DNA from: Natronolimnohabitans sp. A-GB9
GTDB lineage: Archaea; Halobacteriota; Halobacteria; Halobacteriales; Natrialbaceae
Direction: 5' to 3'
Assembly: GCF_030848565.1 (NCBI RefSeq)
Contig: NZ_JAVDDV010000014.1
Location: 1-64,000 of the forward strand
DNA: 64,000 nucleotides
A program made the translations under genes and the position numbers. The stretch's first letter is position 1. Every line of letters begins with the position of its first letter. The notes beneath the pieces were generated by a model that made no database searches, was not told the origin of the DNA, and was given only the letters and a program-made list of their open reading frames with translations. Below, one piece after another: positions 40,577 to 49,355 of the stretch.

Positions 40577-41503
40577 ATGCCCACTGCCACCCCCGGAATC
40601 CACCACGTGACTGCCGTCGCGAGCGATCCACAGCGCACCGTCGAGTTCTATACGGAGACGCTCGGTCTGCGACTCGTCAAACGAAGCGTCAACCAGGACG
40701 ACGTGTCGGTCTATCACCTCTTCTATGGAGACCACGAGGGGACACCGGGGACGGGCATGACCGTCTTCCCGTATCCAGACGCCGACGGCGGCCGCGTCGG
40801 GACGGGACAGGTCAGTACGGTCTCGTTTCTCGTCCCCGACGGCTCGCTCGAGTACTGGCGGGATCGACTCGCTGAGGCCGATGCCGATCCCGGGTCGCCA
40901 CACGACCGGTTCGGGAACACCGTGTTACCGGCGACCGATCCAGACGGCCTCCCACTCGAGTTAGTCGCTCGCGCGGACGCCCCGCCCGCGAATCTCCCGG
41001 AGAGCCCGGTACCCCACGCCCATGCGATTCGTGGCTTCTTCGGCGTGACGCTCTCGCTGACGAGCGGCGACGCGACCGGCGACCTGCTGAAGGGGATGGG
41101 CTATCGCCAGACCAATCGCGACGGCACGCGACTGCGCTACGAGGCCGGCGGCGACCTGGGATACGTCGTCGATATCGTCGAAGAGCCACAGGCGAGACCC
41201 GGGATCCCCGGCGCGGGGACCGTCCACCACGTCGCCTTCCGGGTCGACGACGACGAACAAGACGAGTGGCGCCAGTTCCTGATCGATCGCGGATTACGAC
41301 CGACCGAGGTCATCGACCGAACGTGGTTCGAATCCGTCTACGCCCGGGAGTACGAGAGCGTCCTCTTCGAGTTCGCCACCGAATCGCCCGGCTACACGGT
41401 CGACGAGGACCTCGAGGCGCTCGGCGAGCGACTCGTCTTGCCGGCGTGGCTCGAGGACCGACGCGAGGAAATCGAGGCAGAACTACCCGATCTCACCGGC
41501 TGA
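40577..41503 (+). CDS. VOC-family ring-cleaving dioxygenase
   Basis: 308 residues with two glyoxalase-like halves. The N-terminus GIHHVTAVASDPQRTVEFYT has the first metal His and ETLGLRLVKRSVNQDDVSVY is typical of PcpA/LinE-like (MhqO-type) hydroquinone dioxygenases. The second half starts with GFFGVTLSLTSGDATGDLLK, and GTVHHVAFRVDDDEQDEW carries the metal His; the Glu is in YESVLFEFATESPGY. It would open a (hydro)quinone or catechol ring with Fe2+ and O2. ATG 40577 is clear. It is alone between the response regulator and a convergent gene. Confidence 0.9.
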   Translation: MPTATPGIHHVTAVASDPQRTVEFYTETLGLRLVKRSVNQDDVSVYHLFYGDHEGTPGTGMTVFPYPDADGGRVGTGQVSTVSFLVPDGSLEYWRDRLAEADADPGSPHDRFGNTVLPATDPDGLPLELVARADAPPANLPESPVPHAHAIRGFFGVTLSLTSGDATGDLLKGMGYRQTNRDGTRLRYEAGGDLGYVVDIVEEPQARPGIPGAGTVHHVAFRVDDDEQDEWRQFLIDRGLRPTEVIDRTWFESVYAREYESVLFEFATESPGYTVDEDLEALGERLVLPAWLEDRREEIEAELPDLTG

Positions 41504-41535
41504 CCGAGAGTCGATCCGACAACAACACTGCAACG

Positions 41536-42066
41536 CTACAGCTCTCGCTGTCGCCCCTTCGGCACCATCGAGCGCAGTTCGCCGTGGACGTAGAGTCCGA
41601 TACCCAGCGCCTCGAGTTCGCCGGCCACTTCGTGAGCGGCGATCAGGTAGCCCCAGTCACCCTCCCAGCGCTCGAGGGCCTGGTCTTCGCCGGCGGCGAA
41701 CGCCTGCGCTTCCTCGCGGTCGAGGTCGATCACACAGTCGGTAGCGTGATCGCCAAAGCGCTGGACGAAGTCGGTCGTCGGCTTCCAGTGTTCCTGTCGC
41801 GTTCGCAGACAGGTCATACCGATCGCTTCGATCTCGAGCGGCGTCGGCGCCTCACCGCCGTAGATCCAGATCTTGCCGGCGCCTTTCTCCCAGAAGGTGT
41901 GGTCGTCGAACGTCTCGGGTGGGATGCCAAAGCGATCCGCGAAGTAGTCGAGTACCTCCTCGCGGCTGACGCGACCCTCGACGGTGCGCTCGTCGGGTGT
42001 CGGGGGGAGGCGATCGAATCGCTGCCCGTCGTTTCGCTCGAGGCCCGAGTCGGTGTCGTCGGCCAT
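41536..42066 (-). CDS. PUA-like NOL1/NOP2/Sun C-terminal domain protein (DUF7122-type)
   Basis: 176 residues. VSREEVLDYFADRFGIPPET, FDDHTFWEKGAGKIWIYGGE and LEIEAIGMTCLRTRQEHWKP form the small PUA-like fold that in other organisms ends the NOL1/NOP2/Sun methyltransferases. GDWGYLIAAHEVAGELEALG closes it. Its ATG overlaps the TGA of the methyltransferase gene (ATGA), so the two are translationally coupled. The most likely role is RNA binding for that enzyme. ATG 42066 (MADDTDSGLERND) is fixed by the overlap. Confidence 0.8.
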   Translation of the reverse strand: MADDTDSGLERNDGQRFDRLPPTPDERTVEGRVSREEVLDYFADRFGIPPETFDDHTFWEKGAGKIWIYGGEAPTPLEIEAIGMTCLRTRQEHWKPTTDFVQRFGDHATDCVIDLDREEAQAFAAGEDQALERWEGDWGYLIAAHEVAGELEALGIGLYVHGELRSMVPKGRQREL

Positions 42067-42974
42067 CAGGCAGTCACCTCCAGTTTCGCGACGAAGAAGC
42101 CGCCGGTGTCGTTGTGGTGGGGGTAGATCCGTGCCGCCCGCTCGAGACTCGAGTCGTAGGTCTCGTCGTCCCATTCGGTCAGCCCCGGTGCATGCTCGAG
42201 GCCGAGGTCGAAGTCGACGACGCGACAATCCTCCTCGTCTAATGCGTGTTGGATGACGGCCTCGTTCTCCTCGGGGGCGAAGGTACACGTCGAGTAGACG
42301 ACGGTGCCGCCCTCGCGCGTCGCCTGGACGGCCCGTCGGAGAATGCCCTTCTGGATCCCTGCGACGGAGGCGATGTGATCTTCCGACCAGTTGTCCAGGG
42401 CGTCGGGGTTCTTCCGGATCGTCCCCTCACAGGAACAGGGCGCGTCGACGAGCGCGCGATCGAACTCGTCGAAGGAGAAGCGGTTCAGCGAGTAGTTTCG
42501 TGCGTCGTCGTTGGTTACGGCCAGACTCGTCGCACCGAGGCGTTCGGCGTTGAACCGCAGCGCCGAGATCCGCCCGAGGTTGCTGTCGTTGGCGACGACG
42601 GTCCCCTCGTCGTTCATCAGCGCCGCGAGCTGGGTCGCCTTCCCGCCCGGCGCGGCACAGCTGTCCCAGACGCGTTCGCCGGGCTGGGGGTCGAGGACGA
42701 CCGGCGGCACCGCCGAGACTTCTTCCTGCCCGTGTGTGAAGCCGTGAAACGACGTCCACGTCGATCCCGGTGATCCCGTCTCCAGGCGCAACACGCGGGG
42801 GTTCCAGTCGGCCTGCTCGTACTCGAGACCGTCTTCCTCGAGGGTCTCGAGCGCTCGCTCGACCGAAGTCTTGATCGTGTTGATCCGAACGGCGTTACCA
42901 AGCGGCCGCTTACAGGCCGCGAGAAACGCCTCGAAGTCGTCGATGATCGGTCGATACCGCTCGAGTGGCTCCAT
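42066..42974 (-). CDS. RsmB/NOP2/Sun-family RNA (cytosine-5) methyltransferase
   Basis: 302 residues. AdoMet-binding motif I is VWDSCAAPGGKATQLAALMN. Motif IV with the PCSC cysteine is ALVDAPCSCEGTIRKNPDAL. Motif VI with the catalytic TC is TVVYSTCTFAPEENEAVIQH. N-terminal part: FLAACKRPLGNAVRINTIKT. These define the m5C methyltransferase family acting on rRNA or tRNA. The PUA-like domain lies in a separate gene that follows with an ATGA overlap. ATG 42974 (MEPLERYRPI) is clear. The RNA target cannot be told. Confidence 0.93.
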   Translation of the reverse strand: MEPLERYRPIIDDFEAFLAACKRPLGNAVRINTIKTSVERALETLEEDGLEYEQADWNPRVLRLETGSPGSTWTSFHGFTHGQEEVSAVPPVVLDPQPGERVWDSCAAPGGKATQLAALMNDEGTVVANDSNLGRISALRFNAERLGATSLAVTNDDARNYSLNRFSFDEFDRALVDAPCSCEGTIRKNPDALDNWSEDHIASVAGIQKGILRRAVQATREGGTVVYSTCTFAPEENEAVIQHALDEEDCRVVDFDLGLEHAPGLTEWDDETYDSSLERAARIYPHHNDTGGFFVAKLEVTA

Positions 42975-43088
42975 TGACGCGGCGTTCGAGCGCCCGGCGT
43001 TTGTGGGTTTCGAAGCGCTGCGGTCCTCGAGGCGGAGGGCTCTCTCGCACGAGAGACTCGAAGACGCCGCTGTGGATGTCCAGTAGCC

Positions 43089-43739
43089 TCAACCCGGTCG
43101 GAACCGCTGTGCCGTCGGGAGCGACCAGCCCTGGGTGACGGCTATCAGCCGCGTCCCGACGGTTACCGCCGCGCAGGCGGCCGCAGCGGTGCTGCCGCCC
43201 AGGCCGGCAGTCACCGCGAGCCAGTACGTCGTGCCGCCCAGCACGGCACAGCTCGCATAGAAGTCTTCGAACAGGATAAACGGCGCTCGATCCAGCAGGA
43301 TGTCGGCTATCGCGCCGCCGCCGACCGCGTTGACCGTCGCGATGGCGACGACACCGAACGCCGAGACGCCCGCCTCGGTCGCCACGATAGCCCCGGCGGT
43401 GGCAAACGCCGCGAGACCGACGGCGTCCGAGACGAGCGTGACCGGATGATCGTCCGGCGACTCGAGGACGACGTGGAGGCCGATCGCCAGGCCGACGCCG
43501 ACGACGCCGAGCGCGATTTCGCTCGGATCGCTAAGCGCCAGCGGGATGCGGTTGACGAGGATGTCGCGGGTCATCCCGCCGGCGAAGGCCGTCGCGAGGC
43601 CGACGACCGCGATTCCGAACAGGTCGAACTGCTCGCGGATCGCCTTGCTCGCGCCGACGAGCGCGAACGCGACGAGTCCGATCGCGTTCATCACGACGAA
43701 CGGGTCTGCGACTAACAGGGCACCGAGCTCCCGAACCAC
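43089..43739 (-). CDS. TRIC-like (YadS/UPF0126) cation channel protein
   Basis: 216 residues in two similar halves of three helices each. The Gly-rich signature is FGIAVVGLATAFAGGMTRDI in the first half and FGVVAIATVNAVGGGAIADI in the second. The halves follow the prokaryotic TRIC (trimeric intracellular cation channel) pattern, with G-G-G near helix 2/5. It would be a K+-permeable trimer in the cytoplasmic membrane. GTG or ATG at 43739 gives MVRELGALLVADPFVV. A family B element follows at its 5' side. Confidence 0.9.
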   Translation of the reverse strand: MVRELGALLVADPFVVMNAIGLVAFALVGASKAIREQFDLFGIAVVGLATAFAGGMTRDILVNRIPLALSDPSEIALGVVGVGLAIGLHVVLESPDDHPVTLVSDAVGLAAFATAGAIVATEAGVSAFGVVAIATVNAVGGGAIADILLDRAPFILFEDFYASCAVLGGTTYWLAVTAGLGGSTAAAACAAVTVGTRLIAVTQGWSLPTAQRFRPG

Positions 43740-43766
43740 TGCTTGTCGAGAGGGGGAGAGCTCTCT

Positions 43767-43880
43767 TGATACTGTCGGACAGCAGTCAGTGAGTCGTCGG
43801 TCGCGAACGCGCGGCCGTCACCCGTTGGGACGGCCGCAGTCGCGCGACCGATCGTTGAATAGTTCTGTCCGGTAGTATGA
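43767..43880. repeat. Family B element, full length, TGA direct repeat
   Basis: Element 43770-43877 starts TACTGTCGGACAGCAGTCAG and ends GTTCTGTCCGGTAGTA, with an inner inverted repeat GCGGCCGTCACCCG / GGGACGGCCGC. TGA flanks both sides (43767-43769 and 43878-43880). It is the cleanest full-length copy of the family. It lies between the TRIC gene and the aldo/keto reductase gene. Confidence 0.85.
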
Positions 43881-44038
43881 GCGCTACGAAGCATGATTCG
43901 TTCTCGGCAGACCGACCGAGTAGATCGCACCGACCGGGTCGCCACGTCGGTCCAAGCGACTGGAGTGTCCGAAATCGAAACCCCGAACCACTCACCGCAA
44001 CCCAAATCCATTTTCGCGTTCTGGGCGTCGATCCGGAC

Positions 44039-44881
44039 ATGGGAACCGATGACGCCGACACCGTCACGCCGGAAGCGTGTCCGACCGCAAGCGGCATACC
44101 GATGCTCGGACTCGGCACCTGGCAGAACGACGACCCCGATCAGTGTGCCGAGAGCGTCCGGACGGCCCTCGAGGCGGGCTATCGACACATCGACACCGCA
44201 CAGGGCTACGACAACGAGACGGCCGTCGGCGAGGGGATCGCCCGGGCCGACGTCGACCGCGAGGAGGTCTTCCTCGCGACCAAGATCTGGATCTCGAATC
44301 TCGACTCCGACGACGTCCTCGAGACGGCCCGCGAGAGTATCGATCGACTCGGCGTCGACTACCTGGACTTGCTGTACGTCCACTGGCCAGCCCGGACCTA
44401 CGACCCCGAGGAGACCTTCGCGGCGTTTTCAGAGCTGTACGAGGAGGGGCTGATCGAACACGTCGGCGTTAGCAACTTCGTCCCCGAACAACTCGCCGAG
44501 GCCGTCGACATCTGTGACGCACCGATCCTGGCTAACCAGGTCGAGGTACATCCCCTGCTCCCCCAATCCGAGATCAGGGCGGCCTGTCAGAATCACGACG
44601 TCGAGGTCGTCGCCTACTCGCCGCTTGCCCGCGGTGCGGTCTTCGACCAACCCGAGATTCAAGACGTCGCCGACAAACACGACGTCAGCGAGGCCCAGGT
44701 CAGCCTGGCCTGGCTGCGCGAAAAGGGCGTCACCGCGATCCCGAAGGCGACGGGCGAAGACCACATTCAGGACAACTGGGCGTCGCTGAGCCTCGAGTTG
44801 GATCGAGCGGACGTCGAAGCGATCGACGGCATCGACGAGACCGACCGTACGGTCGATCCCGACTTCGCACCCTGGAACTGA
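44039..44881 (+). CDS. Aldo/keto reductase
   Basis: About 280 residues. N-terminal GIPMLGLGTWQNDDPDQCAE and GYRHIDTAQGYDNETAVGEG carry the catalytic Asp/Tyr region, EEVFLATKIWISNLDSDDVL the Lys, and DLLYVHWPARTYDPEETFAA the His (VHWP). The NADP-binding end is VTAIPKATGEDHIQDNWASL. It reduces aldehydes or ketones with NADPH. ATG 44039 is used; the frame up to 43877 passes through a low-quality region next to the family B element. It is a lone gene. Confidence 0.93.
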   Translation: MGTDDADTVTPEACPTASGIPMLGLGTWQNDDPDQCAESVRTALEAGYRHIDTAQGYDNETAVGEGIARADVDREEVFLATKIWISNLDSDDVLETARESIDRLGVDYLDLLYVHWPARTYDPEETFAAFSELYEEGLIEHVGVSNFVPEQLAEAVDICDAPILANQVEVHPLLPQSEIRAACQNHDVEVVAYSPLARGAVFDQPEIQDVADKHDVSEAQVSLAWLREKGVTAIPKATGEDHIQDNWASLSLELDRADVEAIDGIDETDRTVDPDFAPWN

Positions 44882-45100
44882 GCCGGCGACTCCAGAGATC
44901 CGGTTGTGGTGTTGCCGGGCCAGCGAAGCGGGACACAGCACGCAGCGATTTCTATCATACATTCGAGGAGTATGGCGGCGGACCGATCGGCGACCGTCGA
45001 ATCACGCCGCTTGCGGGTTACAGCGGCCGACACTCACGGACCTATCGGAATCGAAGAAAAAGCAGGAACGTTTACGGTACGGCGTTCGTATGGCTCGGGT

Positions 45101-45871
45101 ATGTCCACCCGCACGCAACGACGTGGCGGTGGTGGGATCGTCGGCGCGATCAAAGCCGACGTCCAGCGGCTTCACGGGGCCTGGATGGAACTCGTCTTTC
45201 CTCGCCAGCGTGGCCGCGGCCACTCCGTCATGGGAAAGTGGAAACCCGAGACCCCACTCCAGAAGGTCGGCTATCACGCCTGGAGTATTCTCGGACTGTT
45301 CGGCTTGTTGATCCTCTACCCGCTTACCGTCATCGGGTTCGCGACCCGCTACTACGCGGCGAAACTCGACTCGACGCGCACCCGACTCGGCATTCTCGGC
45401 GTCACGGGTGTCGCGTTGCTCGGCTGGGGCCTGTTGACGATCGTCTGGGGTGCGATGTCGTACATGGAGCAGGTCGATATCCCAGTCGACGCGGTGCTTG
45501 CCGTCGCCGCCGCCAGCGGCGTCGCGACGGTCTCGACCGCGCTCGCCGCGACGTGTACGAAGAAGGGCGGTCGTGGAGTGACGGTTGTCCTCGCCTATCC
45601 CTTCGCGATGACCGCGCTGTTTCTCCCGCCGGTCGTCGCCGCGCTCGTAACGCCTGCCCTCGAGGGCGTCGTTCTCGAGCCCAGTTACGACTTCGCCGCC
45701 TGGACGCTCGATAACGTCCTTCACGTCGGCGGTATCAACGAGATACTCCGAGCGAACTTCGACCTCGAGGGAGCCGCCTACGCGGCGATGTGGTTAGGAC
45801 TGTCGTTCCCGCTTGGCTGGTTCCTCGGCGTCGTCGTCGCGCTGGCGAACTTGGTCCGCCCGTCCGCATGA
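45101..45871 (+). CDS. Multi-pass membrane protein of unknown function
   Basis: About 256 residues. A basic N-terminus (TRTQRRGGGGIVGAIKADVQ, then LHGAWMELVFPRQRGRGHSV) is followed by five hydrophobic segments: ILGLFGLLILYPLTVIGFAT, LGILGVTGVALLGWGLLTIV, VLAVAAASGVATVSTALAAT, GVTVVLAYPFAMTALFLPPV and YAAMWLGLSFPLGWFLGVVV. I recognise no named domain; it appears to be a conserved haloarchaeal membrane protein. ATG 45101 is preferred to the far upstream frame starts. Confidence 0.75.
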   Translation: MSTRTQRRGGGGIVGAIKADVQRLHGAWMELVFPRQRGRGHSVMGKWKPETPLQKVGYHAWSILGLFGLLILYPLTVIGFATRYYAAKLDSTRTRLGILGVTGVALLGWGLLTIVWGAMSYMEQVDIPVDAVLAVAAASGVATVSTALAATCTKKGGRGVTVVLAYPFAMTALFLPPVVAALVTPALEGVVLEPSYDFAAWTLDNVLHVGGINEILRANFDLEGAAYAAMWLGLSFPLGWFLGVVVALANLVRPSA

Positions 45872-45959
45872 AAACGCAATAATTGCTGTCTCTGGACTCC
45901 ACGACAAGCGGACTGCCGATTTCCGAGACCATTAGGTGGCCGATTCCTAACAGTCGCGT

Positions 45960-46151
45960 ATGGAGTTCGACGAACTCACGGCGGCAGTTGCGTTCATCGC
46001 CGTCATCGCTGTCGGCGTTGGCGGAATGATCGCCTCGGACATGATGGTCACGGATACGATTCTAATGATGGTCGCGCCGTCGATGATCGTCTTCGGCGCG
46101 ATCATGTTCGCGATCGGGCTCAAACACGGCGAGTACCGGGCGACGAACTGA
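45960..46151 (+). CDS. Small two-helix membrane protein (63 aa)
   Basis: MEFDELTAAVAFIAVIAVGV and GGMIASDMMV form the first helix region, and TILMMVAPSMIVFGAIMFAI the second, with a short C-terminal tail GLKHGEYRATN. It resembles the DUF7333-type micro-proteins of haloarchaea. It lies 88 bases after the preceding membrane gene on the same strand and has CCTAACAGTCGCGT before its ATG. No function is known. Confidence 0.75.
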   Translation: MEFDELTAAVAFIAVIAVGVGGMIASDMMVTDTILMMVAPSMIVFGAIMFAIGLKHGEYRATN

Positions 46152-46249
46152 CGAACTGACGGTCTCGAGCACAGAGCCGCTGCTACGCCGCGGAGACAGT
46201 CGGTATAGAAAGCAATCGATACTAACGCGGGTACGCGACGCCGCTGCGC

Positions 46250-47221
46250 TTACATGTATCCGAGATCGCGCAGGCGCTGCATCAGGTCCTCTTTGTCCTG
46301 GGCGCGACCCGCGCGTTCGGTCGTTCCCTCGAGGTCCTGCAGCCAGGCGGGATCCTCGTCGCTCTTTTCGGTGCTGACTTCGCTGCCCAGCGAGCGGAAG
46401 CCAGCGAAGTACTTCGGCGAGATCGGGATGTCGTCCTGCGTGACGTCGTTGGGGAGGTCGTCGTCGCTCTCGGGGACGTAGCCGTCGTCGGGGAACTCGG
46501 CGACGGTGTCGGGAACGACGAAGTTCCAGAACGCGTCCCAGACGGCTGCCTCGTCGAACTGCAGGATGGGCTGGATGCGGTCGTGGGGCGGGTAGATGTC
46601 GGGATCGTGGCGCGGCGAGAAGAACGTCTCGTCGGCACGGGCCTCCTGTTCGTCCCAGCGGACGCCGGAGATGACGCCGTCGATGTCGTGGGTCTCGAGT
46701 GCGTCGTTGAGCGCGACCGTCTTCAGCAGGTGGTTACCGACGTAGGTGTCGAGCAGGAACGGGAACGTGTCCTCTTCGTACTCGAGGATCTCACGGACGT
46801 GGTGGCGGTTGTGCTCGGAGAGTTCGGAGATCTCGATCTCGTCACCGGGCTCTAGGCCGTGTTCCTCGACGTAATCGCCGACGTCCTCGTTGCGTGCGTA
46901 GATGACTTCGAGGTCCCACTCGTCGGCCCAGTGGTCGACGAAGCCGTGGATCTCGTCGAAGTGCTGGAAGTGGTCGATGAAGACCGCGGGGGGAACCTCG
47001 AGATCGAAGCGTTCGGCGACCTCCTTGATGAAATACAGCGTCAGCGTCGAGTCTTTCCCACCGGTCCACATCACCGCGGGATTCTCGTACGCCTCGAGAC
47101 CCTCGCGGGTGACCTCGATCGCCTTCTCGATCTTGTCCTGAATGTGGGGGTAGTCTTCAGGATCTTCGCCGTCACCATCGTCGTAGTCGACGTCGACGTA
47201 GTCGGGGAAGTTCTCCGTCAT
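46250..47221 (-). CDS. PAPS-reductase/CysD-like ATP pyrophosphatase family protein
   Basis: 323 residues. The PP-loop is PAVMWTGGKDSTLTLYFIKE (about residues 48-67). Further parts are VFIDHFQHFDEIHGFVDHWA, VISGVRWDEQEARADETFFS and DIYPPHDRIQPILQFDEAAV, as in haloarchaeal PAPS reductase family proteins. The family includes APS/PAPS reductases and sulfate adenylyltransferase subunit 2; the C-terminal Cys of true reductases (ECGLH) is not seen. It may therefore be an adenylating or sulfur-transfer enzyme. ATG 47221. It is a single gene with AT-rich DNA before its start (TTAGATATAATT). Confidence 0.85.
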   Translation of the reverse strand: MTENFPDYVDVDYDDGDGEDPEDYPHIQDKIEKAIEVTREGLEAYENPAVMWTGGKDSTLTLYFIKEVAERFDLEVPPAVFIDHFQHFDEIHGFVDHWADEWDLEVIYARNEDVGDYVEEHGLEPGDEIEISELSEHNRHHVREILEYEEDTFPFLLDTYVGNHLLKTVALNDALETHDIDGVISGVRWDEQEARADETFFSPRHDPDIYPPHDRIQPILQFDEAAVWDAFWNFVVPDTVAEFPDDGYVPESDDDLPNDVTQDDIPISPKYFAGFRSLGSEVSTEKSDEDPAWLQDLEGTTERAGRAQDKEDLMQRLRDLGYM

Positions 47222-47311
47222 GAGGTGTAATTAGATATAATTACCACATTTAAACCCTTTGGGGGACCGGAAACCTCTGACGGAAGCTGCGAGGTGCGAC
47301 GGACCCGTCGG

Positions 47312-47563
47312 TCACGATCTCGAATCGCGGGTACCAGTCGATCGGTAATAAGCGTAGGGGCAATTTTCAGCCGCTGTATCCCGGCATTTCACCCGATCGG
47401 GGAACGAAGAAGCGATATCGACCGCGGCGAGACGAGTCAGTAGGCGATCGGTATCCGAGCGATCGGTCGGCGAAATTGCGCGGTCGAGCATCCGATAGAA
47501 CGATGCGAATATATCCGGTTTCGAAACCGCCGGCAGCTGGGCTCGTGACTCGAGACGAGTCAT
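47312..47563 (-). CDS. Doubtful small ORF in a gap
   Basis: The frame MTRLESRAQLPAVSKPDIFA, then SFYRMLDRAISPTDRSDTDR and LLTRLAAVDIASSFPDRVKC could be an 83-residue protein. Codon use is only moderately haloarchaeal and no domain is recognised. The rest of 47222-47709 holds the family C element at 47634. Confidence 0.25.
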   Translation of the reverse strand: MTRLESRAQLPAVSKPDIFASFYRMLDRAISPTDRSDTDRLLTRLAAVDIASSFPDRVKCRDTAAENCPYAYYRSTGTRDSRS

Positions 47564-47633
47564 CGCTTCGCCGCGAGGAGCTGGCGCTCCGGATCGCTGC
47601 TTCGCGGAGAATAGAGAGGGGGGAACCGTAGCA

Positions 47634-47712
47634 TACGGACTGCTGTCCCGAGTTCCCACCGATCGCCGACCATTTGGCGATCGGCGGTAATTGGCTACAG
47701 TAGACCGTATCA
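47634..47712. repeat. Family C palindromic element at a stop codon
   Basis: Element 47634-47709 runs from TACGGACTGCTGTCCCGAG to CTACAGTAGACCGTA with the inner stem ACCGATCGCC / GGCGATCGGC. The left flank is GCA and the right TCA, one mismatch from a direct repeat. The right TCA is the complement of the TGA stop of the DUF2150 gene. Confidence 0.75.
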
Positions 47713-48294
47713 GTCTTCGTCGTCTTCTTCGACGACCTCGGGATCGCTCATCGCGCTCTGGAGGCTGTCGAGACCGTTGATCCACTCGGTGACGAGCCCG
47801 TACTCCAGGTCCTCGGCGACGCCCATGTCGAGTTCCTCGCCGTCGATGATGAGCGTCCCCGCCTGTGCGGCGTAGCCGAGCGCGGCGTCTAAGTCCTCCT
47901 CGGCTTCCGCGTCCGCGGCTGCGCCGAGGTAGTCACCGACGCTGCCGTCCTCGGCAGGGCCGCCGGCGACGTACTCTTCTGCGGCGAAGAAGACACAGAC
48001 CAGGCTCGTCTGGACGCCGTCGACGAGGATCAGTTTCTCCTCGTCCTCGATGTCGACCTCGTCGAGGACGATCTCGCGAACGTCGTTGATCTCCTCGAGT
48101 GCCGCTTCCTGTTCTAGGTCCCCGTCGTCGTAGGCCGCGACGATCTTGGCGATCGCGATCGCGGTGTCGTCCTGCAGGTTCAACAGGAGTCGGGCCGAGT
48201 CTTCGTCTTCCGGATCGATGTCCTCGTCTTTGATGCGGTCGATCCAGTTCTGCCAGCGTTCCTCCGAGTAGAACTCGGTCGGGGGATTGCTCAT
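47710..48294 (-). CDS. DUF2150 family haloarchaeal protein
   Basis: 194 residues, very acidic. FYSEERWQNWIDRIKDEDID and DSARLLLNLQDDTAIAIAKI mark the DUF2150 family, followed by VDIEDEEKLILVDGVQTSLV and CVFFAAEEYVAGGPAEDGSV. It is soluble, probably alpha-helical, of unknown role, and widespread in haloarchaea. ATG 48294 (MSNPPTEFYSEERW) is clear. The stop TGA coincides with the end of a family C element. Confidence 0.88.
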   Translation of the reverse strand: MSNPPTEFYSEERWQNWIDRIKDEDIDPEDEDSARLLLNLQDDTAIAIAKIVAAYDDGDLEQEAALEEINDVREIVLDEVDIEDEEKLILVDGVQTSLVCVFFAAEEYVAGGPAEDGSVGDYLGAAADAEAEEDLDAALGYAAQAGTLIIDGEELDMGVAEDLEYGLVTEWINGLDSLQSAMSDPEVVEEDDED

Positions 48295-48368
48295 ACAGAC
48301 ACCTACACCGGCCGCTTGAAATGCCTTTCTCTACCTGTACGCCTTCCCTACTCGAGTCAGACCCCGCT

Positions 48369-49220
48369 TTAAGCCCGCTCGAGGGTCTCTTCCGTGTCGA
48401 TTCCGTAGACGAGCTTCGGCGTCTCGACGTGGGCGTTCCGGACTGCATCCGCATAGTCGTTTTCGAGCAGCCAGCCGACTCGCCGCGGGACGGTCTTCGG
48501 TCCCAGGACGGCACCCGGCCGGTCGGGGTCGTCGATGTAGTCGGTCTCCATCAAGAACGGCTCACCGCGTTCGGCGGCCGTCTCGAGGCGATCCGTCTCG
48601 GACATGACGCTCGGAATCGGCCCCTCGAGGCGGCCACTCGCGTAGTGTTTGACCACCTTGTGGGCGGGAAGACCCGCGTCCTCGGCCCACTCGGCGACGT
48701 CGGTCATGTCCTCGCTGGCCTCGGTATGGAGCTGGACGGCACACTCGAGGTCGGCGCCGTGTTCGAACGCGCGACGCATGACGGCGTTCGAGGCCTCCCA
48801 GACCGCGTCGTCGACGTCGTAATGCGGACGGCCCGACTTCAGTGCCAGCGCCTCGCCGGACGCGACGTACTCCGCGGCGACGTCGATCCCTGCCTGCATC
48901 AGCTCACCCGCCTCCTCGGGACTGAATCCGCGGTCGTCGACCAGCCGCGAGATCAGTCCGGGGTGGACGCCCAGCACGGGCCAGGCACGCCCCTCGAGGA
49001 CCCCATTGGCCTCTTCGACGATCTCGATCGTCCGCTCGAAGACCGCACGGAAGTCCTCGCCGGTCTCGGCCTCGACGCCGAGATGCCAGGAGGGTTTGTT
49101 CACCACGAGCAGGTGCGTGCCGCCGACGCGGGCGAAGTCACGGACGGCGTCGATGCCACGGTTGTTGTCCGGGTCGAGATGGAGATGGTTGTCGAGCACC
49201 GGCGTCTCGTCGTCGATCAT
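48369..49220 (-). CDS. TatD-family metal-dependent hydrolase
   Basis: 283 residues. The amidohydrolase metal motif HxH is LDNHLHLDPDNNRG (residues 10-15). Further ligands are in WPVLGVHPGLISRLVDDRG (His), CAVQLHTEASEDMTDVAEWA (His), VVKHYASGRLEGPIPSVMSE (His) and FLMETDYIDDPDRPGAVLGP (Asp). The archaeal branch of TatD deoxyribonuclease-like enzymes fits best. It may act on DNA 3' ends or be a general hydrolase. ATG 49220. The gene lies 74 bases upstream of the DUF2150 start on the same strand. Confidence 0.88.
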   Translation of the reverse strand: MIDDETPVLDNHLHLDPDNNRGIDAVRDFARVGGTHLLVVNKPSWHLGVEAETGEDFRAVFERTIEIVEEANGVLEGRAWPVLGVHPGLISRLVDDRGFSPEEAGELMQAGIDVAAEYVASGEALALKSGRPHYDVDDAVWEASNAVMRRAFEHGADLECAVQLHTEASEDMTDVAEWAEDAGLPAHKVVKHYASGRLEGPIPSVMSETDRLETAAERGEPFLMETDYIDDPDRPGAVLGPKTVPRRVGWLLENDYADAVRNAHVETPKLVYGIDTEETLERA

Positions 49221-49271
49221 AGCCGACAGTGAGTGGGCGACGGGGGAAAATTCTCCGACTTCGGGTGCGTC

Positions 49272-49355
49272 TCATACTGCCAGACAGAACTATTGTGAAC
49301 GTTCGCCGCTCCCGTCTGGCGAATACACGTCACTGACTTCTGTCTGGCAGTATCA
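49272..49355. repeat. Family B element with TCA direct repeat
   Basis: Element 49275-49352: TACTGCCAGACAG at the left and CTGTCTGGCAGTA at the right, a perfect 13-bp inverted repeat in which G of the usual CCGG is A on both arms. TCA flanks it (49272-49274, 49353-49355). The compensated change on both arms suggests selection for pairing or a subfamily. It abuts the family C copy that follows. Confidence 0.8.
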
